A stretch of 19,287 bases of DNA from Muribaculaceae bacterium (GCA_014867205.1 WGUO01000037.1:1-19287), one strand, 5' to 3'. Counted from the first letter of the stretch, positions 7,483 to 14,891 are shown. Notes: a model not told the origin generated them from the letters alone. Translations and numbers: made by a program.

Positions 7483-8631
7483 TTAATGGGTGGCGCGATG
7501 CCAGGCGGTTTCAGTGTAGGCGGCGTTGAGGGCAGGGAAGCGGGTCTGGGGGATGTAGACCGTGAGGCCGCAGTGCCGGTCGATGTGGAAGCCGTGGTCG
7601 TAGGTCGGCATGAAGTCGGCGGTTGCGGCGGCGTATTCCACCGCTTCGGAGATTGCGGTGCGGATTTCCGTTGTCCGGTCGGGTGCGAGTTCGCAGAGAT
7701 ATTCTTCGAGGTCGAAGAACAGTGTATAGTCGTGGCGGTTGAACCGCTGCATTGTTTTCAGTTTTTCTTCATCGAGCGGAGTTGCCTCGCCGATGATCTC
7801 CGATACTAACGACGCGAGTTGCGACATGGCCGAGGTGTTTATCACGCTGACGGTGGCGGAGCGATGGTTGCCGGATTTGGCGTTGCGGTAGTTGAAATAG
7901 TCTGCGGCGAAGCCGGAGAGGTCTGGAGTCGGAGCGAACAGGCGGTAGAGCGACGAGGAATAGATTTCCTCGAAGCCGGGTGAGAGAATTTCTGCGGAGG
8001 ATACAAGCAGCCGGGCTGTCTTGTCGCGGAGGGCGTAAGCAACTTCCGCGCCTCCCATGAAGCAGTTCTCGAAAACGATATAGTCAAACCTGACATCAGC
8101 CGGGAGTGCGTCGGCAAGTTCAGCGAGTGTCATCTGTTCGCCGTTGTCATCGAAAACGGTGCGCGACAGCGGCTTTTCCTCTAAGGTGGGATTTTCCAAT
8201 GCCCCCTGCGGAAGCCAGCCGGTGGCGTGGGAAAACAAGATAAGGCCGTAATGTCGTGCCGGGGCTGTTTCCATCATATAGTTAAGGAAACGGTTGAAAG
8301 TTTCCGGCGAAGCGGAATTTTGAGCCGGGTATGTTTCAAGCACTGACTGGTTGCCGTCGGGCATTATCTCGATAAGCTGCGGATAATTGCCTCGGCGGTC
8401 GGCATAGACAAGCAAACGGCAATCGGAAGGAGCGGCGTTTCTGAATCCCTCCGCAAGAGCGGAGAGTTTATGCGGCACTTCCGAATAAAGGTTATTATCC
8501 CCCGCCAGCCAGACCAAGACTGTTCGCTCGAAAACGTGAACATCCGGCACCGGCTCGTCCTTTTCGCAAGCGGAAAGGAGAAGCAATGTGAGTAATGACA
8601 ATATGGTTTTTCTACATGATGGAAATATCAT
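7483..8631 (-). CDS. Clostripain-like (peptidase C11) cysteine protease, lipoprotein
   Basis: The protein is 382 residues. A hydrophobic signal peptide ends in the lipobox LLSAC (Cys22). The C11 core follows: TVLVWLAGDNNLY at about 37-49, the catalytic histidine in LILFSHATGW (His135), and the catalytic cysteine in VFENCFMGG (Cys190). The C-terminus HWR-like 'TAWHRATH' looks complete. Clostripain relatives cut after basic residues, usually Arg. As a lipoprotein near a fimbrillin operon it might process fimbrial precursors, as gingipains do in Porphyromonas; that role is inference. It lies 41 bp downstream of the ATPase on the same strand, so the two may share a transcript. A truncated relative of its 5' end is found at 9943-10067. 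Confidence 0.85.
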   Translation of the reverse strand: MIFPSCRKTILSLLTLLLLSACEKDEPVPDVHVFERTVLVWLAGDNNLYSEVPHKLSALAEGFRNAAPSDCRLLVYADRRGNYPQLIEIMPDGNQSVLETYPAQNSASPETFNRFLNYMMETAPARHYGLILFSHATGWLPQGALENPTLEEKPLSRTVFDDNGEQMTLAELADALPADVRFDYIVFENCFMGGAEVAYALRDKTARLLVSSAEILSPGFEEIYSSSLYRLFAPTPDLSGFAADYFNYRNAKSGNHRSATVSVINTSAMSQLASLVSEIIGEATPLDEEKLKTMQRFNRHDYTLFFDLEEYLCELAPDRTTEIRTAISEAVEYAAATADFMPTYDHGFHIDRHCGLTVYIPQTRFPALNAAYTETAWHRATH

Positions 8632-8649
8632 GACTGATTTGAATAGTAA

Positions 8650-8680
8650 TGCTTTAAAATAATAATAGTGCTTTAAAATA
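8650..8680 (+). repeat. Short tandem duplication between ATPase and protease genes
   Basis: TGCTTTAAAATA occurs at 8650-8661 and again at 8669-8680, as part of an imperfect 19-bp tandem duplication. The right copy includes the ATPase stop codon and the left copy lies in the short spacer before the protease gene. Confidence 0.7.
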
Positions 8681-9857
8681 GAGAGTTTATATCCATTGTC
8701 ATGAATTCTTCAGGTGATATTCCTCCGTCGCCGACAATGAACGCTTCCTTGGGAGAAAATCTTTGTCTGAACGCATCCAGCCCAAGTGTCCGTTGCTCGG
8801 AATTGCTTTTCACTTCAATTGCAACGACAGAATTTCCCTTTTTCAATATATAGTCAACCTCCATATTGCGGTCACGCCAATAGAACACATCAAACCGATG
8901 CTTGAATGCCTGATTTATCAGGTATGTGCCGATTCCCGATTCGAAGATCCTTCCCCACAGTCGTCTGTCAGTCAGGGCATTTTCAAACGAAGTATTCAGG
9001 TATGCGAGTTTCAGCGCATTGTTGTAAACCTGCAATTTCGGGATGCTCGCCTTGCGCCTTGCCATGTCAATGCTGAATTTTTGCAATCCGCACAAAAGTC
9101 CGCTGTCATTAAGAAGATTCAGATACGAGACCAGTGTCGATGTATTTCCTGCGTCCTGAAGCGTTCCAAGCATCTTATTGAGCGAAAGCAATTCCCCTGA
9201 ATATGCGGAGCCCAGTTCAAAAGTCTGCCTTAACAACGCCGGCTTGCCGACGGGAGTGTCCATTAAGATATCTTTATTAATGGTCGAATCAATGATAGCC
9301 GACTGGATATATTGTTGAAACCGTTCATAATCACCTAATAAAGAGACTGCCCCAGGATATGCGCCGTAATACATGTATTCTGGCAACGAAAGGTCGAATG
9401 CATCTCTCATTTCCTTATAGCTCCAATGGCTCATACGGATTTCCTCAAACCTCCCGGCAAGAGACTCCGAAAGTCCCTTCTCCAACAATACCCGGCTGCT
9501 TCCGAGCAGCAAGACCTTTATGTCGCAATCGTTGAATGTGTCGGAATCCCACTCTTTCTTGATTATTTCGCTCCAATTGGCAATTTTCTGAATCTCATCG
9601 ATGACAAGGATGAACTCAGAATACTTTTTGCTCTCTTTTACGCTCCTTGCTGCCCCCCAGCAATCGGCGATCCATGCCCGGTCAGATGCGGGCACGTCAT
9701 CAGCGGAATAGAAAAGAAAGGGTATCTCAATATCTTTGAGCACTTGCTTCACAACAGTTGACTTCCCTATCTGACGAGGCCCGACAATAACCTGAATAAA
9801 GCGGCGTGGCTCTTCAAGACGAGATTTAATAGTCTTATATTCAGAGCGTTTATACAT
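8673..9857 (-). CDS. AAA-family ATPase with DUF4143 C-terminal domain
   Basis: From the ATG at 9857 it is 394 residues. Walker A GPRQIGKST is at 26-34, Walker B is in FILVIDEIQKI (about 93), and the sensor-like VLLLGSSRVLLEKG and the 'SLAGRFEEIRMSHWSYKEM' blocks are typical of this predicted ATPase family. The C-terminus has a PD-(D/E)XK-like pattern, MEVDYILKKG then VVAIEVKSN. The family is common and scattered in Bacteroidales; its molecular job is not settled. An upstream ATG at 9881 adds eight residues (MYCVKCKV), but the family normally begins at MYKR, and the promoter boxes at 9901-9932 leave a sensible leader for the inner start. The gene is AT-richer than its neighbours and appears inserted beside a broken protease copy. 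Confidence 0.85.
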   Translation of the reverse strand: MYKRSEYKTIKSRLEEPRRFIQVIVGPRQIGKSTVVKQVLKDIEIPFLFYSADDVPASDRAWIADCWGAARSVKESKKYSEFILVIDEIQKIANWSEIIKKEWDSDTFNDCDIKVLLLGSSRVLLEKGLSESLAGRFEEIRMSHWSYKEMRDAFDLSLPEYMYYGAYPGAVSLLGDYERFQQYIQSAIIDSTINKDILMDTPVGKPALLRQTFELGSAYSGELLSLNKMLGTLQDAGNTSTLVSYLNLLNDSGLLCGLQKFSIDMARRKASIPKLQVYNNALKLAYLNTSFENALTDRRLWGRIFESGIGTYLINQAFKHRFDVFYWRDRNMEVDYILKKGNSVVAIEVKSNSEQRTLGLDAFRQRFSPKEAFIVGDGGISPEEFMTMDINSLF

Positions 9858-9890
9858 AACTTTACATTTTACGCAATACATCGCGTATTT

Positions 9891-10067
9891 TTACGCAATG
9901 CAAAGATAATTTATATTTGCGATATGAGCAATAGTCAGCATGTTATTGTCCCCCGCCAGCCAGACCAAGACCGTGCGCTCGGAAATGTGAACATCCAGCA
10001 CCGGCTCGTCCTTTTCGCAAGCGGAAAGGAGAAGCAACGACAATATTAGTAAAATCCATTTATTCAT
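9891..10067 (-). pseudogene. Truncated duplicate of the C11 protease 5' end
   Basis: From the ATG at 10067 the frame reads MNKWILLILSLLLLSACEKD and continues to VLVWLAGDNN, closely matching residues of the intact protease (LLLLSACEKDEPV...TVLVWLAGDNN). Nucleotide similarity to 8491-8587 is high over about 85 bp, with a handful of changes. At about 9943 homology stops and the frame runs into the ATPase promoter, ending at the TAA at 9891 after 58 codons. It keeps a lipobox but no catalytic residue. It sits directly after the fimbrial terminator, probably where the original protease gene began. Confidence 0.8.
9901..9932 (-). promoter_or_regulatory. Consensus promoter of the AAA ATPase gene
   Basis: On the - strand ATTG (9932-9929), 20 nt, then TATCTTTG (9908-9901) gives an exact TAnnTTTG -7 box and a three-of-four -33 box. 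It lies inside the reading frame of the truncated protease copy, so it arrived with the ATPase cassette. Just downstream the 10-mer TTGCGTAAAA occurs twice (around 9866-9875 and 9887-9896), possibly an operator. Confidence 0.65.
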
Positions 10068-10079
10068 AGAGCAAGATTA

Positions 10080-10116
10080 AAAAAGTGTCCCGTGACCGGG
10101 TCGCGGGACACTTTTT
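10080..10116 (-). terminator. Terminator of the fimbrial operon
   Basis: A 13-bp perfect stem, AAAAAGTGTCCCG / CGGGACACTTTTT, with an 11-nt loop lies 20 bp after the fimbrillin stop. On the - strand it continues into a run of T, so it works as an intrinsic terminator; the A/T-flanked stem makes it potentially bidirectional. Confidence 0.9.
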
Positions 10117-10135
10117 AGAGAGTTATATAAGGAGA

Positions 10136-11882
10136 TTAGTTGTTGGCATCGCCTACGAAATCCCAAACTGTTTTGCCGGAATTGGAGCTGAGCCAGGTTT
10201 GAAGATTTCCAAAGAAATTACATTCTTTATTCTCGTGGGAATTAGCATTAGCGCAAGCTTCTGCATTAAGAGAAAAATCTTCGTTTAATGCAATCCTATG
10301 AAAAGTAGTGCGGTTGCTTGGAAGGAACCAGTTAGCTTTACTGCTTACACAGAAAAGAGCGTCTACAGATGGTTTAACTTTCCTTGTCATAGGACAATTG
10401 TAAACCAAATATTTGAACGATTCACCATTGAGCGCAACAGTTGTTGTTGACGGAAAGTCCATTCTTACAGAACACTTTGTGTTGGTGTTAAGCTGTAGAA
10501 CTTTGGGAGAGTTAGCACCTCCTTTCACTGTGATAACAGCTCCTTCGGCAACATTGGATAATGTTAGAGACAATGTGGCATCGTTTCCTTCTTTGTAGAT
10601 AGGAGCTGTACGTTCCAGATTAGTAAAATCAAGTTCTAAACCTTGTTCTTTTGTAACCTTTCCAGAATATGTGATTACATCGCTCCCACCAGTAAGAGCT
10701 GCTTTGAGTTCTTGTTCAGAAGATACTTCACCAACAAAGATTTCGTTGTCTATGATATTTCCCTCGTCATCTTTTTCAAACTCGTCATCAATAGTTACAT
10801 TGAATGTTGCATTCTTTGAAAGAAGATTACCCTTGATAGTTGTGAGTTTGTTGCCGACGAGAGGAACATTCTGAACCTCAAGGCTCACACGTTGAGCAAG
10901 ATAGTTGCCGGAAGCATCCTTGATATCCATCTTAAATGTAAGATTCTGACCATTGGCCGGAACAGGCAGATAAAAAACTGAAATAGTTTTTTCGGATGCC
11001 TTCTCATTCTCATTTGAATAGAGATCACTATTCAGAGCCTGAATGCCTCCATTCCAATATCCGCGGTCTGCAACATTTACAGAAGCACCGGCAAGAGCAT
11101 TAAAGCCTGTAGGAATATCTGATACGGTTATATCAACACGAGATTTAGACCAGTCTGGGGTTGTAAGCAGTTTGTCAGCGTCCGTGGTAATGAGACGGAG
11201 TTTTGCAAATGGACGTTTGAGAGTAAAGCTCTGAGTAGTCGGCTCTGTACGCAGATCAACAGCTTTTGTGCAGGAATAAGCATCATACATTTCCAGATAA
11301 GGATTTTGGAATGTATCTGTCGCAGCTTTAGATGCACAGATTGTTTGAAGATCTCCGGCAACAGCGGTGTTTACATCTGTCGGACGAATGAGTACATCGC
11401 TGCTCTCGTCAGTGTTACTGAAGAAGTATCTGTTGGCGTAGTAGGGCGCAGTCAGACCCGGATAAGGAGCAGGGTCGTTGTATGGGTAAGAATTTACCTT
11501 GCGGACTATGTCAGCGAAGAATACAAAATTGTATTCCGAGGCGAGAAGACGAGTCTCGAAGGATGTTGCCCAATATGTATCACGGGAAGATATGGGCACA
11601 TACTTAATCATACGCTGCACTTTGTTCGCAGAACCTTTCGGATAAATCTCCATGATATAGCGCACGAGATAATCTTTGTCCTCGAGGTTCTTAAGTCCAC
11701 CCTCGGCGGAGTTGACTCCGTATGTCTGTAATCCTTGCGGAAGTGTAGTTGACATCACAACATCCACCATCCCCTCACGATTGGGGGTATCGGGCATATC
11801 ATCCTGCGAACAGGAAGTCAGGCCCATAGCTGCGACGACTGCTGCCAGCAGCGTCGCAAAAAAAGAATAGTTTCTTTTTCAT
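10136..11882 (-). CDS. Mfa1/FimA-type fimbrillin lipoprotein with a frameshift in the signal peptide
   Basis: The main open frame gives 563 residues from an ATG at 11827 (MGLTSCSQDD). Upstream, an ATG at 11882 followed by KKKLFFF and then, one base out of frame, ATLLAAVVAAMGLTSC, would form a perfect lipoprotein signal peptide if the T7 tract (11858-11864) had six Ts. So the intended protein begins at 11882 and is presently out of frame. Mature features: FTLKRPFAKLRLITTDADKL, the block shared with the neighbouring anchor protein (ERPFGKFKILTTDVRKFL); GNKLTTIKGNLLSKN and IDDEFEKDD, the end of the fimbrial domain (about 350); then a separate C-terminal half beginning EVSSEQELKAALTGGSDVI, beta-rich and perhaps adhesive, with several cysteines. 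It is the last gene of the operon. Started at 11827, the product would lack an export signal. Confidence 0.8.
11858..11864 (-). repeat. T7 homopolymer at the fimbrillin frameshift point
   Basis: Seven A on the + strand (seven T in the coding strand) interrupt the signal-peptide reading frame. Six would restore it. Such tracts slip during replication, and can also slip in transcription. Confidence 0.8.
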
Positions 11883-11911
11883 TGCTTGTTGTTTTTAAAT
11901 GATTAATATTT

Positions 11912-11934
11912 GGTTTGTTGGTTTGTTGGTTTTT
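11912..11934 (+). repeat. Tandem octamer GGTTTGTT in the fimbrial intergenic spacer
   Basis: GGTTTGTT occurs at 11912-11919 and 11920-11927, followed by a partial GGTTTTT. On the coding strand it is an A/C-rich AACCAACAAACC stretch in the 50-nt gap before the fimbrillin start, where it may affect translation or slip in copy number. Confidence 0.65.
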
Positions 11935-12970
11935 AATCGGGAATTATTATCACAATCTCATCGTCGAAACTGTCATCGATGCCGGTTCCTCCAGTACCGT
12001 AGTCTTTGGTAAGAAATTCGCCGGACACTATCGTAAGTTTGTTTCGCTGAATCGGTATCTTTATGTTTCGGGTCGTGATAAGTCTTTCCCCGTCTTTATT
12101 CCACACCTCGACATCAGCCGAAACCGTGGTGTTGTCGTTGCATACCAATACATAATTGTAAGTCAAGACGGCGGAATTACCCTCCTGCTCCGTTACCTCG
12201 GCGGGATGCTTTACGCCTAACTTGAAGTCGTTTACATCTGCAAGGCGGGTATCGAGGTTGTAGGAAGTCGGGAAGAAGCATGTATAATGGCACATAGTCT
12301 GTGCCGGAACTATATCGGTATAAGTTCCGAGCGGCTTATATGTGTCAAGGAACTTGCGCACATCGGTAGTGAGAATCTTGAATTTGCCGAAAGGCCGCTC
12401 CATATCTACCGGCACGGTAATATCGGCAAACCGCTCGTCGCGGTAAGGTGTAAGGTCTGCGGAGGTCTTGCCGGAGAAGGCATCGCGCGAGTCAATGCCG
12501 CACACGTTCGGGTCGGCGATAGTTACCTTGCGCAGGTCGGTTGTAATATAATGGTGGTCTTCTGCGGTTCCACCCGGCACGAAGTCAATCCATGCGTAAA
12601 TGTCGTATTTCTCTGCGCGGAGGTCAACTTCGGTGGTTACCGTGGTCGCGCCCTCGCTGATGACGTTGCTTGTCCATGTCTTCTCAGCCACCAACTTACC
12701 GGCATCGGCGCCGCTCTTGGCGTAAATCTCAATCTGGTAACGCACATCATAGTCGCCGGAACGCGCTTCCGCATAAGAGCGGATAAGCGGGTCTGAAATA
12801 GGCGTGAAGTCCACATTCAGCTCAACGCGGGTCTTGATGAGTGTAGGGTCTACGCCCGGTTCATCGGGATACTGGAGGACGGTGTCGCAAGCCGTTAATA
12901 ATAGCATGAGCGCTATTATTAACAATGTTGAATGGGGAATTTTGAATGTTAAATGGCGGAGGCGTTTCAT
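11933..12970 (-). CDS. FimB/Mfa2-like fimbrial lipoprotein (anchor or accessory subunit)
   Basis: It has 345 residues from the ATG at 12970, which overlaps the stop of the upstream gene (ATGA); a start 12 codons earlier would run into that gene and lacks support. The signal peptide is MKRLRHLTFK then a hydrophobic core and lipobox LLTAC (Cys28). The mature part is beta-rich, with MERPFGKFKILTTDVRKFL at about 190-210 and IPIQRNKLTIVSGEFLTKD near the end, both shared in pattern with the following fimbrillin, so both use the same fimbrial fold. By position and size, between the OmpA/DUF3575 protein and the large fimbrillin, it could be the anchor subunit as Mfa2/FimB is in Porphyromonas; a minor pilin is an equal alternative. 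Confidence 0.75.
   Translation of the reverse strand: MKRLRHLTFKIPHSTLLIIALMLLLTACDTVLQYPDEPGVDPTLIKTRVELNVDFTPISDPLIRSYAEARSGDYDVRYQIEIYAKSGADAGKLVAEKTWTSNVISEGATTVTTEVDLRAEKYDIYAWIDFVPGGTAEDHHYITTDLRKVTIADPNVCGIDSRDAFSGKTSADLTPYRDERFADITVPVDMERPFGKFKILTTDVRKFLDTYKPLGTYTDIVPAQTMCHYTCFFPTSYNLDTRLADVNDFKLGVKHPAEVTEQEGNSAVLTYNYVLVCNDNTTVSADVEVWNKDGERLITTRNIKIPIQRNKLTIVSGEFLTKDYGTGGTGIDDSFDDEIVIIIPD
12894..12923. repeat. 12-bp perfect inverted repeat within the signal-peptide codons
   Basis: GTTAATAATAGC (12894-12905) and GCTATTATTAAC (12912-12923) flank a 6-nt centre. It encodes the hydrophobic core LLIIALMLLLT of the anchor-type lipoprotein and would form an mRNA hairpin about 45 nt after its start codon. 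Confidence 0.7.
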
Positions 12971-14298
12971 GGCTTCACCTCCTTTCCTGATTTGGTTTTG
13001 CCGCACTTGTCGCCGAAACGGTAGACGAAGTTAAGGCCGAGTTTTGTCAGACCCCAGTAGTGATATGGAATGTCTTTCTCGTAGCGTATGCCGTTAGGCA
13101 CATTATAATATGTGCAGTATTTGGTAAAGGCATAGCCGACACCGACAGTGAACTCCATGCTCCAGCGACGCGAAAGCGGCATGGCGTAGCCGTAGGAAAT
13201 GCCCGCGCCGTGAAATCCTTTCTCAGACTGGTAGCGGTTCTTGTCATCGAGCGACACATTGAACACTCCGGCATGAAGATGGACTCCGAAGAAATGGCCC
13301 TTCATCGGGCGGTCGAGCCAGTAACGCGCCTCCGGCTGAATGTAGAGGAAGCGCATACGGTATCTGCGGGCGATGGTGTACGGGCTGTAGACCAGCGGCA
13401 GATCGACAGACCAATGCGGATGGAAAGCATACTCTACGCCGATGTTGGTAACTCCGGCTGCGAGATAGAGGGCATTGCTCTTTATCGCCCAGCGGTCGTA
13501 ATCCTTGACAGGAAGCGTTATTACGGGAGTGGGTTGCACCGTGTCTATGGGAAGGGAAACGACGGTGTCAGTTTCCTCGATATATACAGGCTCTATGATT
13601 TCAACCGCCTCTGTGGGAACGGTGTCGGGAACGACAGCCGGGAGGATGCGCACGAAGTCGCAGACAACGTAGGCACCGGCGGCGCGAAGCTCCGGGAAGA
13701 AATGCGTGAGCATATAATTGTAGGGGCGTCCTCCGCGCAGGTCCATCAGGCGTTTCAGGCGGCTGTCAACGAGCTTGCCGTTACGGTAGGTTGTTTCGGG
13801 AACATTGCGGAGGATATTCAGCACCTCGGAGCGGTAGTGCATATCGGAAGCCTCGACCATCGCGGCGAGGCCGTTCCAGTCTATCCCCTTTGGCTGCACG
13901 TTGAACAGCGAGCCGGAGAGGAAAGGCATATTTCCACGCAGATATGCCGAGATATTTTCGGCACGTTTTCGGGCGAGTTTCCTGTTAAGGGTATAAGGGC
14001 CTTCCGGCGAGGCGTAAGCCACGATGTCGATGGAGTTGAGCCGGGCGGTGGAATCGCCGTGCATTTCCGAGACGCGGCGCATGAACTCGTCGAGGCGTAT
14101 GCCGTTATCGCGGAAGGCCGGTTGCAGTCTGGAATAACCCTGCCGGAAATAAACCTTAACGCCGACGGTGTCAGCGGTTGTAATGGTGTTGTCGGCCTGA
14201 GCCGAGGCTGCGACAGGGAGCAGAAGCAGGGAGAGGAGCAGCAGCGGAAGCGCAAAGAACCTTTCAGACAACCGGCGGCGAGGGCCGGAGGCTGTCAT
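12967..14298 (-). CDS. OmpA-like / DUF3575 outer-membrane protein, first gene of fimbrial operon
   Basis: From the ATG at 14298 there are 443 residues. A signal peptide (basic n-region, then LPLLLLSLLLLPVAASAQ) is followed by a periplasmic OmpA-like region: VYFRQGYSRLQPAFRDNG, then IVAYASPEGPYTLNRKLARKRAENI, the usual peptidoglycan-associated pattern. A linker rich in T, P and V leads to a C-terminal DUF3575 beta-barrel (from about YDRWAIKSNALYLAAGVTNIGVEYAF to GLNFVYRFGDKCG). DUF3575 proteins commonly head FimA/Mfa-type fimbrial operons of Bacteroidales and probably anchor or assemble them at the outer membrane; the exact role is unproven. The frame is open to 14334, but the extra 12 residues precede a complete signal peptide. 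The stop overlaps the next start (ATGA). Confidence 0.85.
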   Translation of the reverse strand: MTASGPRRRLSERFFALPLLLLSLLLLPVAASAQADNTITTADTVGVKVYFRQGYSRLQPAFRDNGIRLDEFMRRVSEMHGDSTARLNSIDIVAYASPEGPYTLNRKLARKRAENISAYLRGNMPFLSGSLFNVQPKGIDWNGLAAMVEASDMHYRSEVLNILRNVPETTYRNGKLVDSRLKRLMDLRGGRPYNYMLTHFFPELRAAGAYVVCDFVRILPAVVPDTVPTEAVEIIEPVYIEETDTVVSLPIDTVQPTPVITLPVKDYDRWAIKSNALYLAAGVTNIGVEYAFHPHWSVDLPLVYSPYTIARRYRMRFLYIQPEARYWLDRPMKGHFFGVHLHAGVFNVSLDDKNRYQSEKGFHGAGISYGYAMPLSRRWSMEFTVGVGYAFTKYCTYYNVPNGIRYEKDIPYHYWGLTKLGLNFVYRFGDKCGKTKSGKEVKP

Positions 14299-14687
14299 TG
14301 AAAGAGTGGACGATGTGCAACGCCAGAGTCGCATCAGTTCTGCAAGTCGCTACCATGATTCCCTCTGATAACTATGTTATTGTTGGTTTATTAACGAAGA
14401 AAAGCGCAGGAACCTTACCATTGCCGTTCCCAGTCAAAGGCTCTCGCATTGCCCATCTGTGTAGAACGGCAACGTGTAGAGCCTACGCTTATATATGTAA
14501 TATACCCCTGCTTTCTTCCGAAAGCAGAATATGGAATTACATACCTCGCGCATCTACCGTTGCTACGCTCTTGACACAGATTAAAGAATTTGCGAGATTC
14601 TTGACTGTCAAGAACAAGCGTTGATAAACGCTAATCTATATGTCCGCTTCCCGCCCCAAGCCCATAACCGGGCTCTACGGACGGTCT
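14299..14687 (-). promoter_or_regulatory. Long structured 5' leader of the fimbrial operon
   Basis: The distance from the consensus promoter (14694-14725) to the first gene is about 390 nt without a recognisable main gene. Hairpins in it include a compound stem right at the 5' end (GTCCG/CGGAC at 14642-14682 enclosing AGCCC/GGGCT at 14659-14674), AGCGTT-gata-AACGCT (14617-14632), TTCTTGA-ctg-TCAAGAA (14598-14614) and CTGCTTTC-TTCC-GAAAGCAG (14508-14527). Short upstream reading frames lie at 14456-14415 and 14356-14264, the latter overlapping the start of the OmpA/DUF3575 gene. A + strand frame across the region is not convincing as a gene. The leader probably carries post-transcriptional control. 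Confidence 0.6.
14415..14456 (-). CDS. Possible 13-residue leader peptide in the fimbrial 5' UTR
   Basis: ATG to TAA encodes MGNARAFDWERQW. It contains two tryptophans and sits midway in the leader, after the CTGCTTTC hairpin. It may be a regulatory upstream reading frame, or chance: a 13-codon frame is not improbable in 390 nt, so confidence is low. Confidence 0.25.
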   Translation of the reverse strand: MGNARAFDWERQW

Positions 14688-14693
14688 GCGGCG

Positions 14694-14725
14694 CAAATAT
14701 ATAAAGAATTTTTTTATGGCACAAA
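14694..14725 (-). promoter_or_regulatory. Consensus promoter of the fimbrial operon
   Basis: On the - strand TTTG (14725-14722), 20 nt, then TATATTTG (14701-14694) match the Bacteroidales consensus exactly. The start of transcription should be near 14687. It is divergent from the rpn promoter at 14892-14923. Confidence 0.8.
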
Positions 14726-14756
14726 TTTTTATTGCCTATCTATCATATTTTAACAT

Positions 14757-14778
14757 TTGCCAATTGCTTGCCAGTTGC
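14757..14778. repeat. Tandem 11-bp direct repeat upstream of the fimbrial promoter
   Basis: TTGCCAATTGC (14757-14767) is directly followed by TTGCCAGTTGC (14768-14778), 10 of 11 identical. The spacing of one helical turn and the position about 70-90 bp upstream of the fimbrial transcription start suggest a two-site binding element for an activator. Confidence 0.5.
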
Positions 14779-14891
14779 TTGAGTCCTATCTTGACGCCTA
14801 TTTCTACCCGATTATTGTCCCCGGTATGGGGTCTTTATCCCTCTGGATTGAATCCTCTGCGAAACATGGAATGATAAACGTCCTTGTCGGA

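Noticed and set aside
13060..14301. A 413-codon open frame on the + strand
   Set aside because: It is antisense to the OmpA/DUF3575 gene and has no recognisable motif or signal peptide.
14298..14624. A 108-codon + strand frame across the fimbrial leader
   Set aside because: It lies opposite a structured 5' leader with a consensus promoter on the - strand, has many rare-looking residues and no upstream promoter; more likely a by-product of the leader.
14298..14725. Invertible promoter of the fimbrial operon
   Set aside because: Fimbrial and capsule promoters of Bacteroidales are often invertible, but I found no pair of inverted repeats flanking the promoter and no tyrosine recombinase gene in the window.
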